Shown here one piece after another: positions 26,363 to 34,821 of a stretch of DNA of 47,951 nt. A program made the translations under genes and the position numbers. The stretch comes from Kiritimatiellales bacterium (GTDB taxonomy: Bacteria > Verrucomicrobiota > Kiritimatiellia > Kiritimatiellales > Pontiellaceae). Each line of letters starts with the position of its first letter. The first letter of the stretch is position 1. Location of the stretch: NCBI GenBank assembly GCA_003230915.1, contig QIHI01000048.1, positions 1 through 47,951 on the forward strand. Reading direction: 5' to 3'. The notes under the pieces are model-generated. The model saw only the letters and a program-made list of their open reading frames with translations, was not told the origin of the DNA and searched no databases.

Positions 26363-26728
26363 ATGATTTTGGAACAAACACGTTTAAAAGTGGCGGATAA
26401 CTCGGGGGCGCGCAGTGTCATGTGCATTCGCGTTCTTGGAACCAAGCGCAAATTTGCGCGAGTGGGCGAGTTGATTCGGGTTACCGTGAAGGAAGCACAG
26501 CCGAATGGTGTGGTGAAGAAGGGCGAACTCTGTCGGGCTGTGATCGTTCGCACCAAGAATACGATTCGTCGGGCAGACGGTTCCTGCCTGCGGTTCGATA
26601 GCAATGCTGCTGTGATCGTCGATGAAAAGGGCAATCCGGTTGGGACTCGTATCTTCGGACCGGTCGCCAGAGAATTGCGCGAGGCGAACTACATGAAAGT
26701 GGTATCGCTTGCGCCAGAAGTGCTGTAG
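26363..26728 (+). CDS. rplN: 50S ribosomal protein L14
   Basis: L14 forms intersubunit bridges. The 121-aa product starts [19 protein letters not shown] and includes [20 protein letters not shown] and [20 protein letters not shown], all typical. AATAGGTGAAG precedes the ATG. Full length and in the usual place. Confidence 0.98.
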   Translation: MILEQTRLKVADNSGARSVMCIRVLGTKRKFARVGELIRVTVKEAQPNGVVKKGELCRAVIVRTKNTIRRADGSCLRFDSNAAVIVDEKGNPVGTRIFGPVARELREANYMKVVSLAPEVL

Positions 26729-26749
26729 GCGTATCGAGAGGAATTTAGA

Positions 26750-26986
26750 ATGAAGAATATTGTAAAATGCCATATCAAAAAGGGTGATAACGTAACCGTG
26801 ATCGCCGGTGATGAAAAGAACAAGTCCGGCAAGGTGCTCCAGATTATTCCACAGAAAGGCCGCGCTTTGGTCGAAGGTGTGAATTTTGTAAAGAAGCACA
26901 TACGTAAAACAGAGGACAACCCGCAGGGCGGAGTGGTTGAAATGGAATCCTCCATTGCGATCTCAAACCTGAAGGTGTCGAAATAA
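26750..26986 (+). CDS. rplX: 50S ribosomal protein L24
   Basis: L24 is the assembly-initiating KOW-domain protein of the 50S subunit. The 78-aa product has the KOW core KKGDNVTVIAGDEKNKSGKV, then LVEGVNFVKKHIRKTEDNPQGG and the end AISNLKVSK. It is shorter than the roughly 100-residue L24 of E. coli because the C-terminal extension is missing. Both ends of the conserved core are present, so it is not truncated. Confidence 0.94.
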   Translation: MKNIVKCHIKKGDNVTVIAGDEKNKSGKVLQIIPQKGRALVEGVNFVKKHIRKTEDNPQGGVVEMESSIAISNLKVSK

Positions 26987-27028
26987 ACGTTCCGGGTGCG
27001 GAATAGGAAATTTTGGAGGACGGGTTCG

Positions 27029-27577
27029 ATGGCCCCAACAATGAAAACAAAATATAACGATGTGGTTGCTCCGGAGCTGATTAAGTCTCAGGGATACACC
27101 AATAAAATGCAGGTTCCTAAGATCGAAAAAATTGTACTGAACCTGTGTGTGTCAGTCGCGAATGATCGCGATGTTCTACAAGCCGTTGCTGACGATATGG
27201 GAAAGATCACAGGCCAAAAGCCGGTAATCACCAAGGCAAAAATTAGCGTATCGAACTTTAAACTGCGTGAAGGTATGTCGATTGGCGCCAAGGTAACATT
27301 ACGAGGCTCTCGAATGTATGAATTCATGGATCGTCTCGTGAATGTGGCGTTGCCGCGTATTCGCGACTTCCGTGGAATCCCCGGAAACTCGTTCGATGGA
27401 CAGGGCAACTATTCGATGGGCATGCAGGAGCAGACCGTGTTTCCTGAAATCGACCCGGATAAAGTGAAAAAAGTGCACGGTATGGATATCACGTTTGTAA
27501 CTTCGGCGAAGAGCGATGGAGAAGCCAAAGAGCTTCTTACGCTCATGGGTATGCCGTTTGCAACCGGTAATCAATAA
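27029..27577 (+). CDS. rplE: 50S ribosomal protein L5
   Basis: L5 binds 5S rRNA and contacts the P-site tRNA. The 182-aa product has IVLNLCVSVANDRDVLQAV, KPVITKAKISVSNFKLREG and GAKVTLRGSRMYEFMDRLVNV. The glycine-rich GNYSMGMQEQTVFPEID follows. ATG 27029 has GGAGGA 8 nt upstream and replaces the track's 26996 start. The next gene is rpsH after only 15 nt; rpsN (S14), which normally lies here, is absent. Confidence 0.96.
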   Translation: MAPTMKTKYNDVVAPELIKSQGYTNKMQVPKIEKIVLNLCVSVANDRDVLQAVADDMGKITGQKPVITKAKISVSNFKLREGMSIGAKVTLRGSRMYEFMDRLVNVALPRIRDFRGIPGNSFDGQGNYSMGMQEQTVFPEIDPDKVKKVHGMDITFVTSAKSDGEAKELLTLMGMPFATGNQ

Positions 27578-27592
27578 GCGAAAGGTATTAAA

Positions 27593-27991
27593 ATGGTTTT
27601 AACGGATCCAATAGCTGATATGTTGACCCGCATTCGCAATGCGAATATGGCGGAAAAGAAAATTGTGCAAATGCCGCATTCCAAGATGAAGAGCGAAATT
27701 GCGCGCTTGCTGAAATCGGAAGGTTTCATCAAGGATTACACCATGGAGAACGAAGAGGGCAAAAGTGTTCTCAATGTATTCCTGAAATACACGGTCGAGC
27801 GCGAGCCGGTGATCCAGGGGTTGCGTCGCATTAGTAAGTCAAGTTGTCGTAAGTATGCGGCAGCCAACGAGGTTCCTCGCGTACTCGGAGGAATTGGTGT
27901 GGCTATCTTAAGCACCTCTTCCGGGGTGATGACCGACAATGAAGCCAGAAAACAGAATGTCGGAGGCGAAGTCCTCTGCTATATTTGGTAG
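27593..27991 (+). CDS. rpsH: 30S ribosomal protein S8
   Basis: S8 binds the central domain of 16S rRNA; in E. coli it also represses the spc operon. The 132-aa product starts [20 protein letters not shown] and ends with the conserved [22 protein letters not shown] and GGEVLCYIW. It directly follows rplE, with no rpsN between. Confidence 0.98.
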   Translation: MVLTDPIADMLTRIRNANMAEKKIVQMPHSKMKSEIARLLKSEGFIKDYTMENEEGKSVLNVFLKYTVEREPVIQGLRRISKSSCRKYAAANEVPRVLGGIGVAILSTSSGVMTDNEARKQNVGGEVLCYIW

Positions 27992-28009
27992 GAGATTTGG
28001 GGTTAAGTT

Positions 28010-28546
28010 ATGTCTAGAATAGGAAAACAACCAGTTTTAATTCCCACGGGCGTAACGGTGGAAGCCGCCGCCGGAACAGTCACCGTTAAGGGATCCAAGG
28101 GCGAATCTGCCTATACGGCTCCTGACTGCATCGCAGTTCAAGTGGAGGGCAGTAGTGTTGTGGTCTCCCGCACGGACGGGAGTCGACATAGTGCTACTAT
28201 GTTCGGCACAGTACGCAGTATTATCAACAACATGGTGATCGGTGTGAGTACGGGCTACAAAAAGACCCTGCTCATCGAGGGCGTTGGCTACAAAGCCCAA
28301 TTGAAAGGAACGGAAGTTGTTCTTTCGCTCGGATATTCCCACGACATCATTTACAGCATTCCGGTGGGCATCAAGCTCGATGTCCAAGGGGGGACTACGA
28401 TTGTTATTGAAGGAATCGACAAACAAGCGGTTGGGCAAGTGGCGGCGTGTATCCGCGACTTCTCCCCAGTCGAGCCATACAAAGGTAAGGGCGTACGCTA
28501 CTCTGATGAGCAGGTTCGCCGTAAAGAAGGCAAGGCGGTTGCATAA
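28010..28546 (+). CDS. rplF: 50S ribosomal protein L6
   Basis: L6 lies near the factor-binding site of the 50S subunit. The 178-aa product starts MSRIGKQPVLIPTGVTVE and has LLIEGVGYKAQLKGTEVVLS and the C-terminal PYKGKGVRYSDEQVRRKEGK. Both L6 domains are present. AGGAG lies upstream of the ATG and rplR begins 2 nt after the stop. Confidence 0.98.
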   Translation: MSRIGKQPVLIPTGVTVEAAAGTVTVKGSKGESAYTAPDCIAVQVEGSSVVVSRTDGSRHSATMFGTVRSIINNMVIGVSTGYKKTLLIEGVGYKAQLKGTEVVLSLGYSHDIIYSIPVGIKLDVQGGTTIVIEGIDKQAVGQVAACIRDFSPVEPYKGKGVRYSDEQVRRKEGKAVA

Positions 28547-28548
28547 TC

Positions 28549-28884
28549 ATGAGCGTTAAAACGAAAAAAGAATTTAGAGTCCGTCGGCACCTGCGTGTTC
28601 GCAAGAAAATAAAAGGCACAGCAGAACGTCCGCGCATGGCGATCTTTCGCTCCAACAAGCGCCTGGCAATTCAGTTTATTGACGATGAAGCCTGCGTAAC
28701 CCTTGCTGGTGCGTCCAGTAATGCAAAGAATGTTGAAGCGGCTAAGGCATTAGGCACAAAAGCGGCTGAGCAGGCCAAAGAAAAAGGTATTAAAAACGTG
28801 GTGTTCGATCGGGGTGGATTCGCCTTTGGTTCTAACCTCAAGGCTCTTGCTAACAGTGCCCGCGAAGCGGGACTTAAATTTTAG
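28549..28884 (+). CDS. rplR: 50S ribosomal protein L18
   Basis: L18 binds 5S rRNA with L5. The 111-aa product has [20 protein letters not shown], then [16 protein letters not shown] and the C-terminal [19 protein letters not shown]. It starts 2 nt after rplF and uses a purine-rich stretch at the end of that gene as ribosome-binding site. Confidence 0.97.
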   Translation: MSVKTKKEFRVRRHLRVRKKIKGTAERPRMAIFRSNKRLAIQFIDDEACVTLAGASSNAKNVEAAKALGTKAAEQAKEKGIKNVVFDRGGFAFGSNLKALANSAREAGLKF

Positions 28885-28907
28885 GATATTCAAGGAGTTC
28901 CCTACAC

Positions 28908-29459
28908 ATGGCAGAAGAACGTACAGAGCGAAGGGGTCGTAACGACCGGAACAGTGGTAGAGACCGCAAGCGCCGGGGTGACCGGAAAGATTTTAAGGAA
29001 AAATCAGAATTCGAAGAACGGGTGGTTCACATCAGCCGTAACTCGAAGGTAGTCAAAGGCGGGCGTCGGTTTAGTTTTGGCGCGCTAGTCGTTGTTGGCG
29101 ACCGTAAGGGTCGTGTAGGGTACGGACTCGGAAAAGCCGCAGAAGTGGCGGAAGCGATCCGCAAGGCAGGTGAAGTAGCCAAACGTAATTTGGTAACCGT
29201 CACGATGCGCGGAACCACACTGCCGCACGATGCGATTGGAAAGTATAGCGGTGCGCAGGTGTTGATTCGCCCCGCGTCCAAAGGTACTGGGTTGATCGCA
29301 GGCGGCCCATGCCGTGCGGTACTTGAACTGGCTGGTGTTCGCGATGTTCTCGCAAAATCGCTGGGTAGCAACAACCACTTGAACGTAACAAAGGCAACCT
29401 TGGAAGCTTTGGGTCAGTTGCGCACCAAAGAAGCCGCACTGGCGGCTCGCAAGGGTTAA
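28908..29459 (+). CDS. rpsE: 30S ribosomal protein S5
   Basis: S5 contributes to decoding fidelity and the mRNA entry pore. The 183-aa product carries a highly charged, Arg/Asp-rich N-terminal extension of about 38 residues. The usual core follows: [41 protein letters not shown] and [27 protein letters not shown] precedes ATG by 10 nt. rplO follows after 21 nt; the expected rpmD (L30) is missing. Confidence 0.97.
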   Translation: MAEERTERRGRNDRNSGRDRKRRGDRKDFKEKSEFEERVVHISRNSKVVKGGRRFSFGALVVVGDRKGRVGYGLGKAAEVAEAIRKAGEVAKRNLVTVTMRGTTLPHDAIGKYSGAQVLIRPASKGTGLIAGGPCRAVLELAGVRDVLAKSLGSNNHLNVTKATLEALGQLRTKEAALAARKG

Positions 29460-29480
29460 TTTTATTAAGAGGATTTAGTC

Positions 29481-29921
29481 ATGGATTTGCATTCATTGCA
29501 GACAGCAGAAGGTTCGAAACACCGTAGAATCCGCCTTGGCCGCGGTCGTGCTTCCGGAAAAGGGAAGACTTCTGGGCGCGGTCATAAAGGTCAGATGGCT
29601 CGTACCGGAAGTGTGCATAAGCCGCTTTTTGAAGGGGGGCAAATGCCGCTCGTACGAAAATTACCGAAACGGGGGTTCACCAACTTCACCCGCAAGACTA
29701 TTGTTCCGGTAAATCTCGATGCACTCGCCAAATTCGACGATGGTAGCGAAGTTACAATCGAGTTACTTCAAGAAAAAGGGCTGGTTAATGGCCGCTTCGA
29801 CGGTGTGAAGATTTTGGGCGAAGGAACACTGGAGAAAAAGCTGACTATTAAGGTCAGTGCCTTCTCAGCCTCGGCAAAGGAAAAAATCGAAGCCGCTGGC
29901 GGCACTTGCGAAGTTGTATAA
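29481..29921 (+). CDS. rplO: 50S ribosomal protein L15
   Basis: L15 is a late-assembly protein of the 50S subunit. The 146-aa product has the N-terminal [20 protein letters not shown], then [19 protein letters not shown], and a compact C-terminal domain ending [16 protein letters not shown] lies upstream of the ATG. It directly precedes secY as in most bacteria. Confidence 0.97.
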   Translation: MDLHSLQTAEGSKHRRIRLGRGRASGKGKTSGRGHKGQMARTGSVHKPLFEGGQMPLVRKLPKRGFTNFTRKTIVPVNLDALAKFDDGSEVTIELLQEKGLVNGRFDGVKILGEGTLEKKLTIKVSAFSASAKEKIEAAGGTCEVV

Positions 29922-29939
29922 CCGATAAGGTTCAATCCC

Positions 29940-31289
29940 ATGCTTTCTGCGTTCGTTAATACTTTCAAGATTGTTGAGCTTAGACAGCGAATTCTTTTCA
30001 CGTTCGGTCTGGTCTTTGTATGCCGGCTGATTGCCGCCATCCCGCTTCCAGGCGTGGATGCGCTGATGATCCGGGAATATTTTGACAGCATGGCCTCTAC
30101 GGGGGGTGGTTTTCTTGGCATGTTCAACATGTTCAGTGGTGGAGCCCTCCTGCAGTGTTCGATCGGCGCATTGGGAATCATGCCGTACATTAGTGCATCG
30201 ATCATCCTTCAGTTGATGACCTCTATCATACCGCATCTTGAAAAACTATCGAGGGAAGGCGATGTGGGGCGTCAGAAAATTACACAATATACACGTTATT
30301 TGACGGTAGTCATCTGTGCTATTCAGGCTTTGGGTATTGGATTATCGATTCAGTCCGGTAACTTCCTCGGCTCAGGACTTCCCGCTGAAGTGGTTCGAAT
30401 TCCTGGCTTTGGGTTCATATTGCTTACGATGGTTTCTATGCTTACGGCGTCGTTGCTGATTATGTGGGTTGGCGAGCAGATTACGGATCGTGGTATTGGC
30501 AACGGAATTTCACTCATCATTACCGTGAATATTATTAGCGGACTTCCGATGGCCATTAAGTCCCTGATCGACAAAATGACACGTATTGACGGCGTTGCTG
30601 AAATTGGTGTTTTCCATTTGGCCTTGTTGCTCTTCCTGCTGGCTGCCGTCATCATCTGCGTGGTAGCGATTACTCAAGCGCAGCAAAAGATTCCAGTTCA
30701 GTTCGCAAAACGGATGGTCGGACGAAAAATGATGCAGGGCGGAACGCAAAGTCTTCCGTTGCGCGTTAACTATTCTGGCGTAATGCCCATCATTTTCGCG
30801 GGTGCCATCATGGGCGTTCCCGCCTTTGTTTTCCGATTCTTTCCGTGGGAATGGGCGCATAGTGCTTCTGCGGCGATGAGCGTGGGCTCGTTCTGGTACA
30901 TGCTTTTCTTTGGGCTGATGATTTTATTCTTTTCCTATTTTTGGGTGGCTACACAATTTAACCCAATCCAGATTGCCGATAACCTGAAGACACAGGGGGG
31001 GTATGTGCCGGGAATTCGGCCAGGGCGTCCGACGGCTGAGTTTCTAGACCGCACAATGACGCGCCTGACTTTGGCGGGTGCCGTTTTCCTCACGATCATC
31101 GCCCTGTTGCCAAGTGTCATCTCCTCTCAACTGAAAATTCCGTGGAATGTATCGCAGTTCTTCGGCGGAACCAGCCTGTTGATTATCGTGGGTGTGATGC
31201 TTGATACCATGCGCCAGATTGAGTCGCATTTGCTTATGCGCCAATACGATGGTTTTTTGAAAAAAGGTAAACTTCGTAGCGGTCGATGA
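29940..31289 (+). CDS. secY: Protein translocase subunit SecY
   Basis: SecY is the channel-forming subunit of the Sec translocon in the inner membrane. The 449-aa product has about ten membrane helices. The conserved motifs include AIPLPGVDAL, GIMPYISASIILQL, GIGNGISLIITVNI, LPLRVNYSGVMPIIFA and, near the end, MRQYDGFLKKGK. AAGGTT precedes the ATG. The stop overlaps the adk start (ATGA), the typical secY-adk coupling. Confidence 0.98.
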   Translation: MLSAFVNTFKIVELRQRILFTFGLVFVCRLIAAIPLPGVDALMIREYFDSMASTGGGFLGMFNMFSGGALLQCSIGALGIMPYISASIILQLMTSIIPHLEKLSREGDVGRQKITQYTRYLTVVICAIQALGIGLSIQSGNFLGSGLPAEVVRIPGFGFILLTMVSMLTASLLIMWVGEQITDRGIGNGISLIITVNIISGLPMAIKSLIDKMTRIDGVAEIGVFHLALLLFLLAAVIICVVAITQAQQKIPVQFAKRMVGRKMMQGGTQSLPLRVNYSGVMPIIFAGAIMGVPAFVFRFFPWEWAHSASAAMSVGSFWYMLFFGLMILFFSYFWVATQFNPIQIADNLKTQGGYVPGIRPGRPTAEFLDRTMTRLTLAGAVFLTIIALLPSVISSQLKIPWNVSQFFGGTSLLIIVGVMLDTMRQIESHLLMRQYDGFLKKGKLRSGR

Positions 31290-31942
31290 CCGCGATCGTT
31301 CTACTGGGTCCTCCGGGCGCGGGTAAAGGAACTGTATCCGAAGTTCTGGTGGCGAAGGGATTCACCCACATTTCTACGGGCGAAATGTTGCGAGAGCAAA
31401 TCCGGATTGAGACTCCACTTGGAATTGAGGCAAAAAAAAGCCTGGATCAAGGTAAGTTTGTTTCCGACGGTATCGCGATGGAGATGGTTCGATCTCTACT
31501 GGAAGCGGCGGATTCAAATCAAAAATTCCTTTTTGACGGGTTCCCCCGCACGCTGGTGCAGGCGGAGAAACTTGATGAATCGGCCGATGCGCTCGGTCTT
31601 GAATTGACCGATGTGGTTTTGCTTGAATGTCCTGCGGAGCAATTGATTGAACGCCTATCCGGGCGTCAAACTTGTAAGCAGTGCGGTACTATCTATCATG
31701 TTATCCACAATCCCTCCGATGTGACGGGAATCTGTGATCGAGATGGGGCTGAACTTGAATCCCGACCGGATGATGCAGCGGAAACCGTCCGAAAACGCCT
31801 TGAAATTTATACCGAGCGAACCGCGCCGCTAATCAAATACTATCGTAATACAAACTTAATTCATACGGTCGATGCTTCCCGCAGTATTGAACAGGTTCGG
31901 GATGAAGTTGCTGAAAAATGGGACAGCCTTTTCCATGATTAA
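31286..31942 (+). CDS. adk: Adenylate kinase
   Basis: It interconverts ATP, ADP and AMP. The 218-aa product has the P-loop GPPGAGKGT, the AMP-binding FDGFPRTLVQAEKL and a long-type LID with a metal-binding set (CKQCG ... CDRDG). That arrangement, three cysteines and one aspartate, is known from zinc-containing kinases. The start codon overlaps the secY stop, and the stop overlaps the map start by 8 nt. Confidence 0.97.
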   Translation: MTAIVLLGPPGAGKGTVSEVLVAKGFTHISTGEMLREQIRIETPLGIEAKKSLDQGKFVSDGIAMEMVRSLLEAADSNQKFLFDGFPRTLVQAEKLDESADALGLELTDVVLLECPAEQLIERLSGRQTCKQCGTIYHVIHNPSDVTGICDRDGAELESRPDDAAETVRKRLEIYTERTAPLIKYYRNTNLIHTVDASRSIEQVRDEVAEKWDSLFHD

Positions 31943-32690
31943 TATTAAGAATCCCCGCGAATTAGAATCCATGCGCGTGAGTGCAAAAAAGACGGCGACA
32001 ATCCTACACAAGGTGGCCTCCAAAGTTGCGCCCGGCGTAACCACGAAGGAACTCGACGACTACGCCGCCGAGCTAGCGCGTGAGCAAAATGGCAGTTGTG
32101 CATTCTATGGCTACCATGGCTTCTCTGGCCACATCTGCTCCTCCATCAACGAAGAGGTCGTGCATGGTGTTCCCGGGAAAAGGGTGATTCGTAATGGCGA
32201 TGTTGTCAGTATTGATTTTGGCCTCGTTTTCGATGGGTTTGTTGGCGACACCGCCACAACCGTGGCTGCTGGTGAAATCGATCCCGAATGGAAGCGCCTG
32301 CTTGATATCACCAAAACCTCGCTCCATGCCGGTATTACGATGGCAGTTGAGGGGAATCGTCTTTCAGATATTTCACATGCGGTTCAAGTGGTGGCGGAGG
32401 CGGCGGGTTTTTCCGTTGTGCGCGATTTCGTCGGCCACGGGATCGGGCGAGAACTACACGAGGATCCGCAAATTCCAAACTATGGCCCAGCAGGTCGTGG
32501 TCCGATTCTCAAAGCCGGAATGACCTTTGCCATCGAGCCGATGATCAACTTGGGCGTGCACAAGACAGAAACCCTTGGGGACGGTTGGACCGTGGTCACA
32601 AAAGATCGTCTGCCGTCCGCGCACTTCGAGCACACGATAGCCGTCGGAAAGCAAAAGCCTGAAATCCTGACCCTTCCGGATGTCGATTAA
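31935..32690 (+). CDS. map: Methionine aminopeptidase, type I
   Basis: It removes the initiator methionine from nascent proteins. The 251-aa product shows the five metal ligands: aspartates in SIDFGLVFDGFVGDTA, a histidine in GHGIGRELHEDPQIPN, and glutamates in FAIEPMIN and HFEHTIAV. ATG 31935 overlaps the adk stop (ATGATTAA) and gives MINIKNPRELESMR; the longer track ORF from 31872 lies inside adk and is rejected. It is the last gene of the ribosomal operon here: infA, rpmJ, rpsM, rpsK, rpsD, rpoA and rplQ do not follow. Confidence 0.96.
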   Translation: MINIKNPRELESMRVSAKKTATILHKVASKVAPGVTTKELDDYAAELAREQNGSCAFYGYHGFSGHICSSINEEVVHGVPGKRVIRNGDVVSIDFGLVFDGFVGDTATTVAAGEIDPEWKRLLDITKTSLHAGITMAVEGNRLSDISHAVQVVAEAAGFSVVRDFVGHGIGRELHEDPQIPNYGPAGRGPILKAGMTFAIEPMINLGVHKTETLGDGWTVVTKDRLPSAHFEHTIAVGKQKPEILTLPDVD

Positions 32691-32993
32691 GTAGGAATAT
32701 TGCTCCGGTTCGGCATGCCCCTGAAAACGGGGATATAATGCGGTCTTTTTGAAAGATAGTTAAGGTGGGTATGCTTCGATTCTGGGAGACTGCACGCTCT
32801 CTTAATCAAGAAGGGCGAATGAACGTACCCGTTCTTTAAATCCTTTGCCTTTGCCGTGTGCCTGGTTTGGCCCACAATAAGCCTGATGAGAGCAGGTGCG
32901 CCACATCAACCGGAGAAGTTGAATGCGGACTCGTTCAGCGCCCACTCAAGTTCAAATCGTGCAACTTATACCATTTTCAATAACGAATCGGTA
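32691..32993 (+). other. Intergenic region after map with possible structured RNA
   Basis: No open frame of note is seen. A CCCC-TGAAAAC-GGGG hairpin at 32718-32732 is followed by TATAAT (32734-32739) and CTTTTT. It could be a poor terminator of the operon or part of a promoter region for an RNA. Downstream are further small hairpins (GAACG-TACC-CGTTC near 32822-32835; GGGAGA/TCTCTT near 32784-32804). I cannot match this to a known RNA family. Confidence 0.35.
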
Positions 32994-33278
32994 TTAAGTT
33001 CGTAGACGTATTGTTTGCTTGAGTATGAAGTCAGCCATCGCCCCCAGTTTCCGAGCAGAGGTGGGTTGTTCCCAGAAGGGTCGCAAGGCTTCTGTTATTT
33101 TCTCTTCTATGGGATCCAAGGTTTTAAAGATCGAGTTGCAGATTTGATCCTTCACGACATCCCACAACCGCTCGGTCGGGTTGAGTTCGGGGCTGTAGGG
33201 GGGGGTGAAAATACAATGACAAAGGTGGGGATGAAAAGTTCGATGAAGAGGGGCTCGCCCATGTAGAAACTCATGCAT
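32994..33278 (-). pseudogene. IS630-family transposase C-terminal remnant
   Basis: The minus-strand frame reads FTPPYSPELNPTERLWDVVKD and then a helical tail (EKITEALRPFWEQ). The PPYSPELNPxExxW motif is the hallmark of the DDE_3 domain of IS630-type transposases and contains the third catalytic acid. The first two aspartates and the N-terminal DNA-binding part are absent. It abuts the 3' end of the STAS gene. A near-palindrome at 32964-32999 (CTTATACC ... GGTATTAAG) may be an eroded element end. It is not functional. Confidence 0.8.
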
Positions 33279-33284
33279 GGGAGC

Positions 33285-33824
33285 CTACTGTTGGTCGAGG
33301 GTGCGGACATCGTTTTGCAGGAGTTCGAGTACGGATTTAAATTTATCGAAGTTGTCGGGTTTGATATTGGCGAGGGTTTCGTGGGCTTCAAGGGTGGTTT
33401 TGGCGGCATCGAGTTTATCCGAACTATCAGGTTCGAGTACTTGGACTTCTTCCTCTTGCCCGGCCACCAGTTCCTGTTCCTCGCCGGTGCAGGAGAGGGA
33501 ATAATCGAGCACTCGATCAACGCCGAGCGTGATGAGTAATTTTTGATTTTTCTCCGATAGATTGATGAGTTTGAAGGTGGTACCGGGCTTGTCTTTGATG
33601 TGGTAGGCGAGACCGGCAAGCACTCCCATAAAGGTGCTGTCCATGCCGCAGCAGTCCGACATGTCGATCAGGATACGATTGGCCGATCCGGACTTGATGG
33701 CTTGGTGGATGAACTGCCTCATAGGCGGACTGATCTTGAACGAGCCGCGTCCTTCGACGCGGATCACGGCAGTCTGGTCGATATATGCCGCCGTAAGATG
33801 GTCTTGGTTGTTGCCTAAACCCAT
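33285..33824 (-). CDS. STAS-domain protein (anti-sigma factor antagonist-like)
   Basis: A 179-aa protein whose first ~110 residues form a STAS domain. It includes TAVIRVEGRGSFKISPPMRQF and the phosphoacceptor region LIDMSDCCGMDSTFMGVLAG, in which the serine after the aspartate would be the site used by a partner kinase. An acidic C-terminal extension of about 65 residues (EEEVQVLEPDSSDK) follows and is not typical of minimal SpoIIAA proteins. No anti-sigma kinase or phosphatase is encoded beside it. It probably takes part in a partner-switching pathway encoded elsewhere. Confidence 0.8.
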   Translation of the reverse strand: MGLGNNQDHLTAAYIDQTAVIRVEGRGSFKISPPMRQFIHQAIKSGSANRILIDMSDCCGMDSTFMGVLAGLAYHIKDKPGTTFKLINLSEKNQKLLITLGVDRVLDYSLSCTGEEQELVAGQEEEVQVLEPDSSDKLDAAKTTLEAHETLANIKPDNFDKFKSVLELLQNDVRTLDQQ

Positions 33825-33965
33825 GATTTTTAACCTTATATTGCTCCAACTACGGGAATAGTAGCATCGGCGAATTTGAGTTCAACGTGAATAGTTGGGA
33901 AAAACACATAGGGTATTATGAAGGGAACGGAATGATGAAATGAAGGTCGTAAATACGGGTTTTAA

Positions 33966-34643
33966 TCAGGAGGCAGGTTGCACAATCACAACGCACTCAC
34001 CCTTAACGTTTCGCCCTTCGTAGGCTGCGCGGATTTCCGCCGCTGTTCCGGTGGTCAGCTCCTCGAATTTCTTAGTCAACTCTCGTCCGGCAAACACGAT
34101 GCGCTCGGCCCCAAGATGCTCCTCGATCTCGCCGAGTAGCTTGAACAGGCGGTAGGGCGACTCGTAGAAGACCACCGGTAGGTCGGCCTCCACCCACTTG
34201 AGCAGGTCGCGTTTGCGGCCTCCGCTTTTGTGGGGAAGGAACCCAGCGAAGATAAACCCCTTCTCGCCGAACCCGCTGAGGGAGACGGCGGTGGTGACGG
34301 CCGCCGGACCTGGGATGGAGGTGATCATCACGGCCGCCTCGCGGCAGAGCGCCACCACGCGCGCGCCGGGATCGGAGATGCCCGGCATACCCGAGTCGGT
34401 CACCATGGCGATGGCCTCGCCGTTTTGGATTCGCTCGATAATCTGCTCAGCCCGCTGCACCTCGTTGAACTTATGGCAGCTCATCAGGCGCGTGGTGATT
34501 TCATAACGACTGGTCAGCCGTCGTGTATGGCGGGTATCCTCCGCCACAATCAGGTTGGCTTCTTTCAGCGTTTCCAGCGCTCGGATCGAGAGGTCGCTCA
34601 GATTTCCGATCGGTGTGCCCACAATGTAGAGTCCTGCATCCAT
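33966..34643 (-). CDS. rsmI: 16S rRNA (cytidine(1402)-2'-O)-methyltransferase
   Basis: RsmI methylates C1402 of 16S rRNA in the decoding centre using S-adenosylmethionine. The 225-aa product has LYIVGTPIGNLSDLSIRALE, VAEDTRHTRRL, VTDSGMPGISDPGARVV, SIPGPAAVTTAVSLSG and VVFYESPYRL, all diagnostic. ATG 34643 (MDAGLYIVGT) fits the family start better than ATG 34673, although neither has a clear Shine-Dalgarno sequence. The gene appears to be transcribed alone. Confidence 0.96.
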   Translation of the reverse strand: MDAGLYIVGTPIGNLSDLSIRALETLKEANLIVAEDTRHTRRLTSRYEITTRLMSCHKFNEVQRAEQIIERIQNGEAIAMVTDSGMPGISDPGARVVALCREAAVMITSIPGPAAVTTAVSLSGFGEKGFIFAGFLPHKSGGRKRDLLKWVEADLPVVFYESPYRLFKLLGEIEEHLGAERIVFAGRELTKKFEELTTGTAAEIRAAYEGRNVKGECVVIVQPAS

Positions 34644-34704
34644 GGAAAACAGAGTACGGAAAAACTCACCCATGGAAAAGGGGAGAGGGAACTTTATTTG
34701 GGTG

Positions 34705-34724
34705 CTGAATCGTTAGCGATTCAG
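34705..34724. repeat. Perfect 8-bp inverted repeat upstream of rsmI
   Basis: CTGAATCG-TTAG-CGATTCAG forms a perfect hairpin between rsmI and the metallophosphoesterase stump. It is not followed by a T run on either strand. It may be an operator or a small extragenic palindrome. Confidence 0.4.
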
Positions 34725-34762
34725 ATTTCGATATACCCCGTTCTGCGCTAAACAAGGGAGAG

Positions 34763-34819
34763 ATGAAGATTGGAATCCTATCCGACACGCATGGCAACCT
34801 CCCCGCCACTTACTTGTGA
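34763..34819 (+). pseudogene. 18-codon stump of a YfcE/MJ0936-type metallophosphoesterase
   Basis: Preceded by GGGAGAG, the frame reads MKIGILSDTHGNLPATYL and stops at TGA 34817. MKIGILSDTHGN is the characteristic N-terminus and first metal motif (DxH) of YfcE/MJ0936-like phosphodiesterases. The rest of the gene is missing, and the convergent beta-subunit gene ends 2 nt later, so a deletion or recombination has removed the remainder. The ribosome-binding site and start are still intact. Confidence 0.65.
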
Positions 34820-34821
34820 AT

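Noticed and set aside
32888-32930. GTGCGCC followed by a segment reminiscent of a group II intron 5' end
   Set aside because: Only a few bases agree. No domain V/VI hairpin or reverse transcriptase is present downstream.
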